64,000 nt of DNA from NCBI RefSeq assembly GCF_002001205.1, contig NZ_MUNZ01000104.1:1-64000 (forward strand). The letters are read 5' to 3'. The notes beneath the pieces are model-generated. The model was not told the DNA's origin, ran no database searches, and saw nothing but the letters and a program-made list of their open reading frames with translations. The stretch's first letter is position 1; each line of letters begins with the position of its first letter. This stretch comes from Hydrogenophaga sp. A37 (GTDB lineage Bacteria > Pseudomonadota > Gammaproteobacteria > Burkholderiales > Burkholderiaceae_C). The position numbers and the translations under genes are program-made. This document shows positions 8,329 to 17,803 of this stretch, one piece after another.

Positions 8329-10389
8329 ATGCGCTACCCGCATCTGTTCGAACCCCTGAAGCTCAACCAGGTCCTGCTGCGCAACCGCATCGTGAGCACG
8401 GCGCACGCCGAGGTGTACGCCGAAGGCGGCCACCCGACCGAGCGCTACATCCGCTACTACGAAGAGAAGGCCAAGGGCGGCGTCGGCCTGGCCATCTGCG
8501 GTGGCTCCAGCCCGGTCTCCCGCGACAGCCCCTGGTCGTGGTGGAACTCGGTCAACCTGGCCACCAACAGCGTGATCGAGCCCCTGGCCAACCTGGCCGA
8601 GACCATGCACAAGCATGGCGCCAAGCTGATGATCCAGGCCACCCACATGGGCCGGCGCAACGCCTGGCACGGCTTCGACTGGCCGCACCTGGTCAGCCCC
8701 TCGGGCATCCGCGAGCCGGTGCACCGTGGCAACGCCAAGATGATCGAGATCGAAGAGATCCGCCGCATCGTGGCCGACTACGGCCGCGCCGCCAAGCGCG
8801 TGAAAGACGCGGGCCTCGACGGCATCGAAATCTCCGCCGCGCACCAGCAGCTGATCGACCAGTTCTGGAGCCCGCGCGTCAACCACCGCACCGACGAGTA
8901 CGGCGGCAGTCTTGAAAACCGCCTGCGCTTCGGCATGGAGGTGCTGCAGGCCGTGCGCGAACAGGTGGGGGCCGATTTCTGCGTGGGCATGCGCATGTGC
9001 GGCGACGAATTCCATGAAGACGGCATCAGCCACGAGATGGCCAAGGAGATCGCCCAGGCCATGTCCGAGAGCGGCCTGATCGACTTCCTGAGCGTTGTGG
9101 GCTCGGGCGCCGACACCCACAACACGCTGGCCAACTGCATGCCGCCCATGGCCCTGCCGCCGGAGCCCTTCGTGCACCTGGCCGCCGGCATCAAGTCGGT
9201 GTCCAAGGTCCCGGTCATGCATGCGCAGAGCATCCGCGATGCGTCGCAGGCCGAGCGCATCCTGGCCACCGGCATGGTGGACCTGGTGGGCATGACCCGC
9301 GCGCAGATCGCCGACCCGCACATGGTCATCAAGATCCGCGACGGCCGCGAAGACCAGATCAAGCAGTGCGTCGGTGCCAACTACTGCATCGACCGCCAGT
9401 ACAACGGCCTGGACGTGCTGTGCGTGCAGAACGCCGCGACCAGCCGCGAACAGACCATGCCCCACGTGATCGAAAAGACCACGGGCGTGCGCCGCAAGGT
9501 GGTGGTCGTCGGCGCCGGCCCGGCGGGGCTCGAGGCGGCCCGCGTGGCCCGCGAGCGCGGGCACGACGTGGTGCTGTTCGAGAAGCACCACGCCGTGGGG
9601 GGCCAGGTGAACCTGGCCGCCAAGCCGCCCAAACGCGAACAGATGGCGGGCATCATCCGCTGGTTCGACATGGAAACGGTGCGCCTGGGGGTGGACCGCC
9701 GCCTCGGCGTGGCGGCCACGGCCGAGATGATCCGCGCTGAAAAACCGGACATCGTGGTGCTCGCCACGGGCGGCACGCCGCACACCGGCCAGGTGCCCGC
9801 CTGGGGCGCGGCCGACGGCCTGTGCGTCAGCGGCTGGGACATCCTCTCGGGCGCGGTGGCGCCGGCCGACAACGTGCTGGTCTACGACAGCATCAGCACG
9901 CACGCCGGCACCGGCGTGGCCGACTTCATCGCGTCCCGCGGCAAGCTGGTGGAGATCGTGACGCCCGACGTGAAGGTGGCCGACGACACGGGCGGCACCA
10001 CCTTCCCGGTCTTCTACCGCCAGCTCTACGCCAACGGCGTGATCCAGACCCCCAATTTCTGGCTGGAGCGCGTGTACCGCGAGGGCGACAAGCTGATCGC
10101 GGTGCTGAAGAACGAGTACACCGAGGCGCTGGAAGAGCGCGCGGTCGATCAGGTGGTGATCGAGAACGGCATCCTGCCCAACGAGGGTCTCTACCACCAG
10201 TTGAAGCCCCTGTCGCTGAACAAAGGGCAGACCGACATCGACGCCCTCTACGACGCGCTGCCGCAGCCCGGCCTGAGCCTGCAGACCGACGGCGATCAGT
10301 TCCTGCTCTACCGCGTCGGCGACTGCGTCTCGATGCACAACATCCACGCCGCGATCTACGACTCGCTGCGCCTCTGTAAGGACTTTTGA
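8329..10389 (+). CDS. dgcA: Dimethylglycine dehydrogenase large subunit (TMADH/OYE family)
   Basis: 686-residue flavoprotein with an N-terminal old-yellow-enzyme FMN barrel (to about 340), an Fe-S region, and a C-terminal FAD/NAD Rossmann domain starting with VVVVGAGPAGLEAARVA near 390. It demethylates dimethylglycine to sarcosine and releases formaldehyde. Cluster cysteines are Cys347, Cys353 and Cys365; the second position expected from TMADH-type spacing is Ala350, so only three of four usual ligands are seen. One nucleotide separates its stop from dgcB, so the two are translationally linked. Electrons probably pass to DgcB and the adjacent ETF. Confidence 0.9.
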   Translation: MRYPHLFEPLKLNQVLLRNRIVSTAHAEVYAEGGHPTERYIRYYEEKAKGGVGLAICGGSSPVSRDSPWSWWNSVNLATNSVIEPLANLAETMHKHGAKLMIQATHMGRRNAWHGFDWPHLVSPSGIREPVHRGNAKMIEIEEIRRIVADYGRAAKRVKDAGLDGIEISAAHQQLIDQFWSPRVNHRTDEYGGSLENRLRFGMEVLQAVREQVGADFCVGMRMCGDEFHEDGISHEMAKEIAQAMSESGLIDFLSVVGSGADTHNTLANCMPPMALPPEPFVHLAAGIKSVSKVPVMHAQSIRDASQAERILATGMVDLVGMTRAQIADPHMVIKIRDGREDQIKQCVGANYCIDRQYNGLDVLCVQNAATSREQTMPHVIEKTTGVRRKVVVVGAGPAGLEAARVARERGHDVVLFEKHHAVGGQVNLAAKPPKREQMAGIIRWFDMETVRLGVDRRLGVAATAEMIRAEKPDIVVLATGGTPHTGQVPAWGAADGLCVSGWDILSGAVAPADNVLVYDSISTHAGTGVADFIASRGKLVEIVTPDVKVADDTGGTTFPVFYRQLYANGVIQTPNFWLERVYREGDKLIAVLKNEYTEALEERAVDQVVIENGILPNEGLYHQLKPLSLNKGQTDIDALYDALPQPGLSLQTDGDQFLLYRVGDCVSMHNIHAAIYDSLRLCKDF

Positions 10390-10390
10390 G

Positions 10391-12277
10391 ATGTCGCTTG
10401 CGCACCTTGTGAGCGCTGTGTTCTGGCTCGCCGTTCTGGGCCTGCTCATCGGCCTGGCCCGGCGCACCGCGATCTGGCGCACCGGGCGGTCGGCGGCCTT
10501 TGACCTGGGCGGTCTGCTGCAGATCCCCAAACGCTACTTCGTGGACCTGCACGATGTCGTGGCGCGTGAGCCCTTCGTGGCGCAGGCCCATGTCGGCGTC
10601 GCCGGGGGCACGCTGCTGGCGCTGTTCGTCGTGGCGCTGAACTACGGCCTTGGACTGTACTGGCGCAGCCTGGACGTGGTGCTGCTCATCGCCGGCCTGC
10701 TGGCCATGGTGGGCGCCGCTGCGATGGCCTGGCGCCGGCGTGCGGCACCCGCGCGCCTGTCACAAGGGGCCTGGAAACGACTGCCCTATTCCCTGCTGGC
10801 CTTCGCCGTGGCCGCGACCCTGGTCGGTGTGGTGGCCCTGACCGGCACCGCCCTCGCCCCCTGGCTGGCGGGCCTGATCAGCCTGGCCTTCGCCGCGGGC
10901 GTCGCCGAGCTGGCGCTGGGCATCGGCCTTGGCGGCCCCATGAAGCACGCCGTGGCCGGCCTGCTGCACCTCGGCCTGCACCCCCGCCCCGAGCGGTTCG
11001 GCGACAAACGCTTCGCCACGGCCCTGAAACCGCTGAAGCTGACCGCCGAGGACATGGGCGTGGGCCAACCCGCGGACTTCGCCTGGAACAAGCTGCTGTC
11101 CTTCGACGCTTGTGTGCAGTGCGGCAAGTGCGAAGCCGCCTGCCCCGCGTTTGCCGCCGGCCAACCCTTGAACCCCAAAAAGCTGATCCAGGACCTGGTG
11201 GTCGGCATGAGCGGCCGCACGGACGCCGCCTACGCCGGCAGCCCCTACCCCGGCCAGCCGGTGGGCCAGCACGGCGGCGCACCCCATCTCCCCATCGTCA
11301 ACGGCCTGATCAACGCCGACACGCTGTGGTCCTGCACCACCTGCCGCGCCTGCGTGCAGGAGTGCCCGATGCTGATCGAGCACGTGGACGCCATCGTGGA
11401 CATGCGCCGCCACATCACCCTGGTGCGTGGCGAGGTGCCCAACAAGGGCATGGAAGCGCTGGAACAGCTGCGCGAGACCGACACCGTGGGCGGCTTCCCG
11501 CTCGGCGCGCGCCACCACTGGGCCGCCGACCTGAACGTGCCGGTGCTGACCCCTGTCGAGCAGACCGACTGGCTGGTGCTGGTGGGTGAAGGTGGGTTTG
11601 ACATGCGCTACCAGCGCAGCTTGCGGGCCTTCGTCAAGACGCTGCAGAAGGCCGACCTGAGGTTCGCGCTGCTCGGTGCGGCGGAAACCGACTGCGGCGA
11701 CCTGGCACGTCGGCTGGGCGACGAGGCGGGCTTCCAGCGGCTGTCCCTGCAGCTGATCGCCACCCTGAAGGCGCACAGCTTCCAGCACATCGTCACGCCC
11801 GACCCGCACATCTTCCATTCACTGAAGAACGAGTACCCCGCCATGGGTGGAACGTACGACGTGTGGCACCACACCCAGCTGCTGGCCGACCTGCTGGCCA
11901 AGGGCACCATCACGCCCACCAAGGCGCCCGGCCAGGACGTGGTGACCTACCACGACCCGTGTTACCTCGGCCGCTACGGCCGCGAAGTGGATGCCCCTCG
12001 CCAACTGCTCAAGGGCATCGGTATCAAGGTGGTCGAGATGGAGCGCCATGCCGAGCGCGGCCGCTGCTGCGGCGGCGGTGGCGGCGCGCCGTTCACCGAC
12101 ATCCCGGGCGAAACGCGCATCCCCGACATCCGCATCGCCGACGCCCGGCAGACCGGCGCCACCGTGGTGGCCGTCGCCTGCCCCAACTGCACCGCCATGC
12201 TCGAAGGCGTGGTCGGCCCGCGCCCCGAGGTGCTGGACATCGCCGAGCTCGTGGCCCGCGCACTGGAGGTGGCATGA
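10391..12277 (+). CDS. dgcB: Dimethylglycine catabolism membrane Fe-S oxidoreductase
   Basis: 628 residues. The N-terminal third is hydrophobic with several predicted membrane helices. Two 4Fe-4S motifs follow: CVQCGKCEAACP near residue 240 and CTTCRACVQECP near 315. The C-terminal half carries HdrD-type cysteine motifs (HDPCYLGR and RCCGGGGG). This layout fits an ETF-linked, quinone-reducing Fe-S protein. Its stop overlaps the etfA start (ATGA), supporting a DgcA-DgcB-ETF electron chain into the membrane quinone pool. Confidence 0.9.
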   Translation: MSLAHLVSAVFWLAVLGLLIGLARRTAIWRTGRSAAFDLGGLLQIPKRYFVDLHDVVAREPFVAQAHVGVAGGTLLALFVVALNYGLGLYWRSLDVVLLIAGLLAMVGAAAMAWRRRAAPARLSQGAWKRLPYSLLAFAVAATLVGVVALTGTALAPWLAGLISLAFAAGVAELALGIGLGGPMKHAVAGLLHLGLHPRPERFGDKRFATALKPLKLTAEDMGVGQPADFAWNKLLSFDACVQCGKCEAACPAFAAGQPLNPKKLIQDLVVGMSGRTDAAYAGSPYPGQPVGQHGGAPHLPIVNGLINADTLWSCTTCRACVQECPMLIEHVDAIVDMRRHITLVRGEVPNKGMEALEQLRETDTVGGFPLGARHHWAADLNVPVLTPVEQTDWLVLVGEGGFDMRYQRSLRAFVKTLQKADLRFALLGAAETDCGDLARRLGDEAGFQRLSLQLIATLKAHSFQHIVTPDPHIFHSLKNEYPAMGGTYDVWHHTQLLADLLAKGTITPTKAPGQDVVTYHDPCYLGRYGREVDAPRQLLKGIGIKVVEMERHAERGRCCGGGGGAPFTDIPGETRIPDIRIADARQTGATVVAVACPNCTAMLEGVVGPRPEVLDIAELVARALEVA

Positions 12278-13377
12278 ACCATCCAACCACGGCACTGCGC
12301 CGCGTTGATCCGCGCCGCCCGGCCATCATCACGCCGCAAGGCCTGCGCCGCATCGTGCTGGGCAGCAGCGAAGGCGAACGCCTGGTCACCAGCGCAGCGC
12401 ATGCGCCGCTGGCCAAGCCGGTGCGCAGCGCCGGCCCCTTCAGCGAAGTCACCCTGGTGGTGACCCACTCGGACCGGGGCGCGCTGACCGATCTGGCGCA
12501 CCAGGCGATCGCTGCCGCGGCCATCCTGGCAGCGCCCCACACCGAGGTGGTGCTGGCGGTGCTGGGCCCTTGCCACGACGACGTCGCGGCACTGGGCGTG
12601 GACCGCGTCGTGGTCGCCGACGGATTTGATGCCAACCAATATCAGCCCAGCGCGTGTGTTCAGTGGTTGCAGGATCTCTCGGCCCGCCTGGCGCCACGGC
12701 GCTGGTTCTTTGCCGACCGCGGCGCCGATGGCCAGCTGGGCCGCCGGTTCGCGGCCCAGGCCGGCCTGCGCTGCGCCTGCGGCGTCGCGGAGCTGGACGC
12801 CGACAGCCTGCGCATTCCGGCGCGCACGGGCCAGGACCGACTGCTGCCGCACGCCGACGTGATGCTGCTGGCCAAGGGCGTGGCCAGCACCGCGCTGCCC
12901 TTCGTGGGACAGGGTGTGCGCGACGAGGCGCCCCGCTGGCCCGTGGTGAGCGAACGCGGCGTCGAAGACCTGGGCGTGGTCACCGGCGACCCCGCCACGA
13001 TGGCCCTGGAGGAAGCGGACTTCATCCTGGCCGCCGGCAACGGGGTGAACGACCTGCCCCTGTTCCACACGCTGGCCCAGGAAGTCGGGGCCGCCGTCGG
13101 CGCGTCCCGCGTGGCCGTGGACGACGGCCGCTTCGTGCGCGCCCAGCAGATCGGCGCCACGGGCAAGACGGTCACCGCGTCGGGCTACCTCGCTCTCGGC
13201 ATCTCGGGCGCCGTGCAACACCTGCAGGGCATCAAGGACTGCCGCCATGTGATCGCGGTGAACCTGGACGCGTCCGCGCCCATCGCGCGCCGCGCCAACC
13301 TGACGGTGGTCGAAGACAGCCGGTCCCTGATGCAGGCCCTGCTCGAACTGGTGCGACAGCACAAGGAGGCACCATGA
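12274..13377 (+). CDS. etfA: Electron transfer flavoprotein alpha subunit, dgc-associated
   Basis: 367-residue ETF alpha (FixB) subunit. The C-terminal FAD-binding segment is clear: GATGKTVTASGYLALGISGA followed by VQHLQGIKDC. The N-terminal ~45 residues are longer than in the housekeeping ETF alpha. The start ATG at 12274 overlaps the dgcB stop, and its own stop overlaps an upstream ATG of etfB. It probably carries electrons for DgcAB, as the equivalent pair in the Pseudomonas dgc region is thought to do. Confidence 0.9.
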   Translation: MNHPTTALRRVDPRRPAIITPQGLRRIVLGSSEGERLVTSAAHAPLAKPVRSAGPFSEVTLVVTHSDRGALTDLAHQAIAAAAILAAPHTEVVLAVLGPCHDDVAALGVDRVVVADGFDANQYQPSACVQWLQDLSARLAPRRWFFADRGADGQLGRRFAAQAGLRCACGVAELDADSLRIPARTGQDRLLPHADVMLLAKGVASTALPFVGQGVRDEAPRWPVVSERGVEDLGVVTGDPATMALEEADFILAAGNGVNDLPLFHTLAQEVGAAVGASRVAVDDGRFVRAQQIGATGKTVTASGYLALGISGAVQHLQGIKDCRHVIAVNLDASAPIARRANLTVVEDSRSLMQALLELVRQHKEAP

Positions 13378-13415
13378 GCTCGCACCGTAGCCCGCAGGAC
13401 GAAGGTAATCCAGTG
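13374..13415 (+). repeat. Translation-start repeat, copy A (shortened)
   Basis: First of three related repeats. It reads ATGAGC then codons for SHRSPQDEGNP, ending in GAAGG, spacer TAATCCA and a GTG start codon. Compared with copies at 30581 and 47412 it lacks nine codons (27 nt) after ATGAGC. The ATG overlaps the etfA stop and the GTG is the likely etfB start. Confidence 0.8.
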
Positions 13416-14168
13416 AACAAGATCACGGTATTGGTCGCGGCGCGCGAGCACCCCGTCAGTGGCCGGCCTGTGCGCAGCCGGGCCGACGCCATCGCGGCGT
13501 CGCTGGCCCTGGGCCTGTCGGACCAGGCCCGGCTGCTCTCGGTCGGCACCCTGCCGGACAGCGTGGCGCGGGACTACCTGGCCCTGGGCGCTTCCCGCGT
13601 CGAGGTGCTGGCGTGCGCAGCCGGCACCGATGCCACCGCCGCCTTGAAGACCGAGCTGCAGTCCGTGGCCTGGGTGCTGACCGGCACCCGGCAAGCGCCC
13701 GAACACGGCGAAGGGTTCTTGCCCTTTGCGCTGGGTGCGGCGCTGGACCGGCCCGTGATCACCGACGTGCTGGCGGTCCAGCCCGACGGGGACACCTGGA
13801 TCGTGACCCAGGCCCTGCCCAGGGGCGCCCGGCGAAAGCTTCGCGTGCACTCGCCGGCCGTGCTGGCGGTGAGCGCCGCCGCGCCGCAGCTGCTGCGCCA
13901 TTCCCTGGCCAGCGCGCTGGCCGGGCACATCGTGCGCCAGCCCCTGTCTGCCGCACAGACCACCGCGTTCGCGGAAGGCCCGCTGGTGCCGGGCCACAAG
14001 CGCCGAAAAGTGCTGGAAGCGCGCAGCCAGAAAAGTGGGCATGACCGCATGCTGGGCGCCATCGAATCGGCGTCGACCGGCGGCACGGTGCTGCAAACCG
14101 GCGACACGCGCAGCAAGGCACAAGCGGTGCTGGACTACCTGCGCACCCATTCTCTCGTTCACTTCTGA
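13374..14168 (+). CDS. etfB: Electron transfer flavoprotein beta subunit, dgc-associated
   Basis: ETF beta-type subunit, partner of the preceding alpha gene; 264 residues from the ATG at 13374. The first 13 codons are a shortened copy of a dispersed repeat (see 13374-13415). The repeat ends in GAAGG, a 7-nt spacer and GTG at 13413, so translation may really start there (MNKITVLVAAREHPVSG, 251 residues), which matches the usual ETF beta beginning better. The protein diverges from housekeeping ETF beta in its middle. The next gene, gbcA, starts 12 nt downstream. Confidence 0.85.
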   Translation: MSSHRSPQDEGNPVNKITVLVAAREHPVSGRPVRSRADAIAASLALGLSDQARLLSVGTLPDSVARDYLALGASRVEVLACAAGTDATAALKTELQSVAWVLTGTRQAPEHGEGFLPFALGAALDRPVITDVLAVQPDGDTWIVTQALPRGARRKLRVHSPAVLAVSAAAPQLLRHSLASALAGHIVRQPLSAAQTTAFAEGPLVPGHKRRKVLEARSQKSGHDRMLGAIESASTGGTVLQTGDTRSKAQAVLDYLRTHSLVHF

Positions 14169-14180
14169 AGGGACCCCCTC

Positions 14181-15437
14181 ATGACAAAAACCATCTCTGC
14201 CCAGACGCTGCTCACCCGCGAGCTGCTGGACCGTCGCCGCCCCGGATACAGCCTGGAGGCGCCCTTCTACCTCAGCGAAACGGTGCTGCAGGCCGACATG
14301 GAACACATCTTCGGCAAGCACTGGCTGTTCGTCGCCGTCGAGCCGCAGATCCCCGAGCCCGGCGACTACGTGGCCATTGAATTTGGCAGCAAGTCCATCC
14401 TCATCGTGCGCGACGACGACATGGGGGTGCGGGCCTTTCACAACGTCTGCCGGCACCGTGGTTCGCGGCTGTGCAACAGCCACCAGGGCCAGCTGGGCAA
14501 CATCGTCTGCCCCTACCACCAGTGGACCTACGACCTGACCGGCAAGCTGATCCACGCCAAGCACATGGGCGCCGACTTCGACCCGTCTGAAATGAGCCTC
14601 AAGAGCGTGCACGTGCGCACCCTGTCGGGCCTGATCTTCATCTGCATGGCCGACGAACCCCCGGAAGACTTCGAGCAGATGGTGGCGGAGATGACGCCCT
14701 ACCTGGAACCGCACCGCCTGCAGGACTGCAAGGTGGCCGCGCAGGTGGACATCATCGAAGACTGCAACTGGAAGCTCACCATGGAGAACAACCGGGAGTG
14801 CTACCACTGCGTGAGCAACCACCCCGAGCTGACCGTCTCCCTCTACGAATACGGTTTCGGCTACAAGCCGGACGAGCACAACGCGGCCGAACAGCAGCGC
14901 TTCATCGACATCACGGCCGCCAACCACGCGCGCTGGGAGAGCATGGGTCTGCCATCGGCCGAGATCGACACGCTGGACGATCGGATCACCGGCTACCGCA
15001 CGCAGCGGCTGCCACTGGACCGTGCGGGTCAGTCACAGACCATGAACACCGAGGTGGCGTCGAAAAAGCTGCTCGCCGATTTCGTCGACCCCGCGCTGGG
15101 TGGGCTGTCTTTCTGGACCCAGCCCAACTCCTGGCACCACTTCATGAGCGACCACATCGTCAGCTTCTCCGTGCTGCCGATCTCGGCCACCAAGACCCTG
15201 GTGCGCACCACCTGGTGCGTGCACAAGGATGCGGTGGAAGGTGTGGACTACACGGTCGAGAACCTCACCGCCGTCTGGAACGCCACCAACGCGCAGGACC
15301 GCCGCCTGGTCGAAGAGTCGCAGATCGGCATTGCCACCGGTGCCTACCAGCCCGGCCCCTACTCCCCCTACACCGAAGGCCTGGTCGAAAAGTTCTGCAG
15401 CTGGTACGTCAACCGCCTGAACGCCCACTCGCGCTGA
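14181..15437 (+). CDS. gbcA: Glycine betaine demethylase, Rieske oxygenase subunit
   Basis: 418-residue Rieske non-heme iron oxygenase that removes one methyl of glycine betaine as formaldehyde, giving dimethylglycine. Rieske ligands are Cys90/His92 (CRHRG) and Cys110/His113 (CPYH). The mononuclear iron site shows His209 and His214 in ECYHCVSNH. Length and motifs match GbcA rather than aromatic-ring dioxygenases. It directly follows the ETF genes and precedes its reductase, so the first and second demethylation steps are in one operon here. Confidence 0.93.
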   Translation: MTKTISAQTLLTRELLDRRRPGYSLEAPFYLSETVLQADMEHIFGKHWLFVAVEPQIPEPGDYVAIEFGSKSILIVRDDDMGVRAFHNVCRHRGSRLCNSHQGQLGNIVCPYHQWTYDLTGKLIHAKHMGADFDPSEMSLKSVHVRTLSGLIFICMADEPPEDFEQMVAEMTPYLEPHRLQDCKVAAQVDIIEDCNWKLTMENNRECYHCVSNHPELTVSLYEYGFGYKPDEHNAAEQQRFIDITAANHARWESMGLPSAEIDTLDDRITGYRTQRLPLDRAGQSQTMNTEVASKKLLADFVDPALGGLSFWTQPNSWHHFMSDHIVSFSVLPISATKTLVRTTWCVHKDAVEGVDYTVENLTAVWNATNAQDRRLVEESQIGIATGAYQPGPYSPYTEGLVEKFCSWYVNRLNAHSR

Positions 15438-15485
15438 CCGCCCGACCACTCAACACGCCATCCATCACGCGCCCGCATCCTCGCC

Positions 15486-16577
15486 ATGGTCACCCCCTCT
15501 CACGCACACGACCTTGCCGCACCGCCCCCGGCGGTGTGGAACTCTGACCAAGACGACGCGCTGCGTTGCGTGCAGGTTCGCCAGGAAACACACGACGTCA
15601 AAACCTTCGTGCTGGCCGCCGGCGGTCCCCGCCACTTCCGCTACCTGCCGGGGCAGTTCATCACCCTCGAACTGGACATCGGCGGGCGCAAGCTCAACCG
15701 CTGTTACACACTGTCGAGCACCCCCACCCGCCCCGACCTGGTGAGCATCACCGTCAAGCGCGTGCCCGGTGGTCCGGTGTCCAACTGGTTGCACGACCAC
15801 CTGTCCGTCGGCATGACCCTGGGCGCGATCGGGCCTTCCGGTGAGTTCAGCTGCTTCCACCACGCGCCCGCACCGCGTTACCTCTTTCTCTCGGGTGGCA
15901 GCGGCATCACACCGCTGATGTCGATGACGCGCGCGCTGCACGACCTCGGCAGCGAAGCCGACATCGTGTTCACCCATTGCGCCCGCTCGCCGGTCGATCT
16001 GATCTTCCCCGAAGAGCTCACGCTGATGGCGCGCAACATGGCCAAGCTCCGGCTGGCCATGGTGTGCGAGCAGCATGCCCCGGGCAGCGCGTACGCCGGG
16101 CACCTCGGCCGCATGGACGCGGCGCGCCTGGCCCACATCGCGCCCGACTTCATGGCACGCGACATCTACACCTGCGGACCGGCGCCGTTCATGGCCGCGA
16201 TCCGCCAGCTCCTGTCGGTCGCGAGCTACGACATGGCGCGCTACCGGGAAGAGAGTTTCTCGTTCGCCGCGCCAGCGGAGCCCGAGCCGGCACCACTGGT
16301 CGACGGCGCATCGGCTGCGCACAGCATCGTGTTGCAGACCAGCGGCCAGAGCTTCTCGTGCCGCAGCGACCAGACGCTGCTGCAAGCGGCGCAGGCGGCG
16401 GGCCTGCGCCTGCCCTCCTCCTGCAGCAACGGAGTGTGCGGCACCTGCAAGACGCGCAAGACATCTGGCGAGGTCGAGATGAAACACAACGGCGGCATCC
16501 GCCCGCGCGAAATCGCTCAGGGCTGGATCCTGCCCTGCTGCAGCAAACCACTCAGCGACATCGCACTGGAACGGTGA
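15486..16577 (+). CDS. gbcB: Glycine betaine demethylase reductase subunit
   Basis: 363-residue ferredoxin reductase supplying electrons from NAD(P)H to GbcA. The order is an FAD-binding domain (RCYTLSS near residue 75), an NAD-binding domain (LSGGSGITP near 138, CGPAPF near 230), and a C-terminal plant-type 2Fe-2S ferredoxin with CSNGVCGTC near 318 and a final Cys in ILPCC. It follows gbcA by 48 nt. The last gene before a 188-bp gap, so probably the end of the demethylation operon. Confidence 0.92.
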   Translation: MVTPSHAHDLAAPPPAVWNSDQDDALRCVQVRQETHDVKTFVLAAGGPRHFRYLPGQFITLELDIGGRKLNRCYTLSSTPTRPDLVSITVKRVPGGPVSNWLHDHLSVGMTLGAIGPSGEFSCFHHAPAPRYLFLSGGSGITPLMSMTRALHDLGSEADIVFTHCARSPVDLIFPEELTLMARNMAKLRLAMVCEQHAPGSAYAGHLGRMDAARLAHIAPDFMARDIYTCGPAPFMAAIRQLLSVASYDMARYREESFSFAAPAEPEPAPLVDGASAAHSIVLQTSGQSFSCRSDQTLLQAAQAAGLRLPSSCSNGVCGTCKTRKTSGEVEMKHNGGIRPREIAQGWILPCCSKPLSDIALER

Positions 16578-16765
16578 GCGACGCACCGATACGCACTGCT
16601 TCCGCCCCCTCCACACCCCTCAGCCAATGAATCTGCACATGCACACGTCACTGGGGCTTGTCCCATGCCCAAAACCCCCGACTTGACAGAGGATCAGGGG
16701 TTACGTCGATGGCATGCAGCTTGCTCATAAAAACATTACCGACAGAAGACAACCAGAGACCCACG

Positions 16766-17803
16766 ATGCAAAAACCCAAAGTCAGTGTTCGAAGTCTGTA
16801 CAAGATCTTCGGCAACAACATTTCAGAAGCGCAGAAGCTGCTGGCCCAGGGGCTCAGCAAAGACGAGGTGTTTTCGAAGACCGGCCACGTGGTCGGCGTG
16901 AACAACGTCAGCTTTGACGTGGCGCCCGGCGACATCTATGTGCTGATGGGGCTCTCGGGTTCGGGCAAGTCCACCTTGATCCGGCTCATCAACCGGCTGG
17001 TCGAACCCTCGTCCGGTTCCATCAACATCGACGGCGAAGACATCGCTGCCTTGCCACAGCACGAGCTGGTCAAGTGGCGGCGACGACGGGTTGCGATGGT
17101 CTTTCAATCGTTCGCCCTGATGCCGCACCGCAGCGTGCTGGACAACGCAGCCTTCGGTCTTGAAATGGCGGGTGTGGACCGCAAGACGCGCGAAGAACGG
17201 GCGATGCAGGTTCTCAGCCAGGTCGGCTTGCAGACCTATGCAGGCAAGTACCCGGCGCAGCTCTCGGGCGGCATGCAGCAACGGGTGGGGCTGGCCCGCG
17301 CGCTGACGGTGGACCCGGACATCCTGCTGATGGACGAGGCCTTCTCGGCCCTCGATCCGCTCAAGCGCGTCGAGATGCAGTCCCTGATGCTGGACCTGCA
17401 ACGCGAGCACCGGCGCACGGTCATTTTTGTGTCGCACGACCTCGAAGAGGCGCTTCGCATCGGGAGCCGGATCGGCATCATGGAGGGCGGCAATCTCGTG
17501 CAGGAGGGCACGGCCCACGAGATCATCACCCGGCCGGCCAACGACTATGTGCGCCGTTTCTTCAAGGGCGTGGACACCTCGCGCTACCTGACCGCCGGGG
17601 ACCTGCTGGACCCTTCGCTGCAGGGTCACACGTTCAGCGAACACCACCGCATGTCCTCACTGACGCCCCTTCCCGAGGCCATGAAGATCGTGCTGGGCAT
17701 CGAGCACCCGGTGGGCGTGTTCGACGACACCAACCGCTTGCTGGGCGGCATTTCCGCCCGCAGCCTGCTCCAGAAAATTGCACAAGAGGCCCGCCATGTC
17801 TGA
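16766..17803 (+). CDS. choV: Choline/glycine betaine ABC transporter ATPase
   Basis: 345-residue ProV/OpuAA-type ATPase with the family's typical N-terminal helical insert before the core ([14 protein letters not shown]). Walker A is GLSGSGKST, signature LSGGMQQR, and Walker [13 protein letters not shown]. The C-terminal ~60 residues are a remnant of the regulatory region, shorter than the double CBS of E. coli ProV. The longer frame upstream to 16658 lacks a ribosome site; I chose the ATG at 16766. It overlaps the permease by 8 nt. No binding protein is adjacent; those at 2235 and 5731 are the candidates. Confidence 0.88.
   Translation: MQKPKVSVRSLYKIFGNNISEAQKLLAQGLSKDEVFSKTGHVVGVNNVSFDVAPGDIYVLMGLSGSGKSTLIRLINRLVEPSSGSINIDGEDIAALPQHELVKWRRRRVAMVFQSFALMPHRSVLDNAAFGLEMAGVDRKTREERAMQVLSQVGLQTYAGKYPAQLSGGMQQRVGLARALTVDPDILLMDEAFSALDPLKRVEMQSLMLDLQREHRRTVIFVSHDLEEALRIGSRIGIMEGGNLVQEGTAHEIITRPANDYVRRFFKGVDTSRYLTAGDLLDPSLQGHTFSEHHRMSSLTPLPEAMKIVLGIEHPVGVFDDTNRLLGGISARSLLQKIAQEARHV

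Noticed and set aside
16683..16688. TTGACA -35-like hexamer upstream of the choV gene
   Set aside because: No acceptable -10 sequence occurs 16-18 nt downstream, so I do not call a promoter, although an activator-dependent one may exist in this gap.
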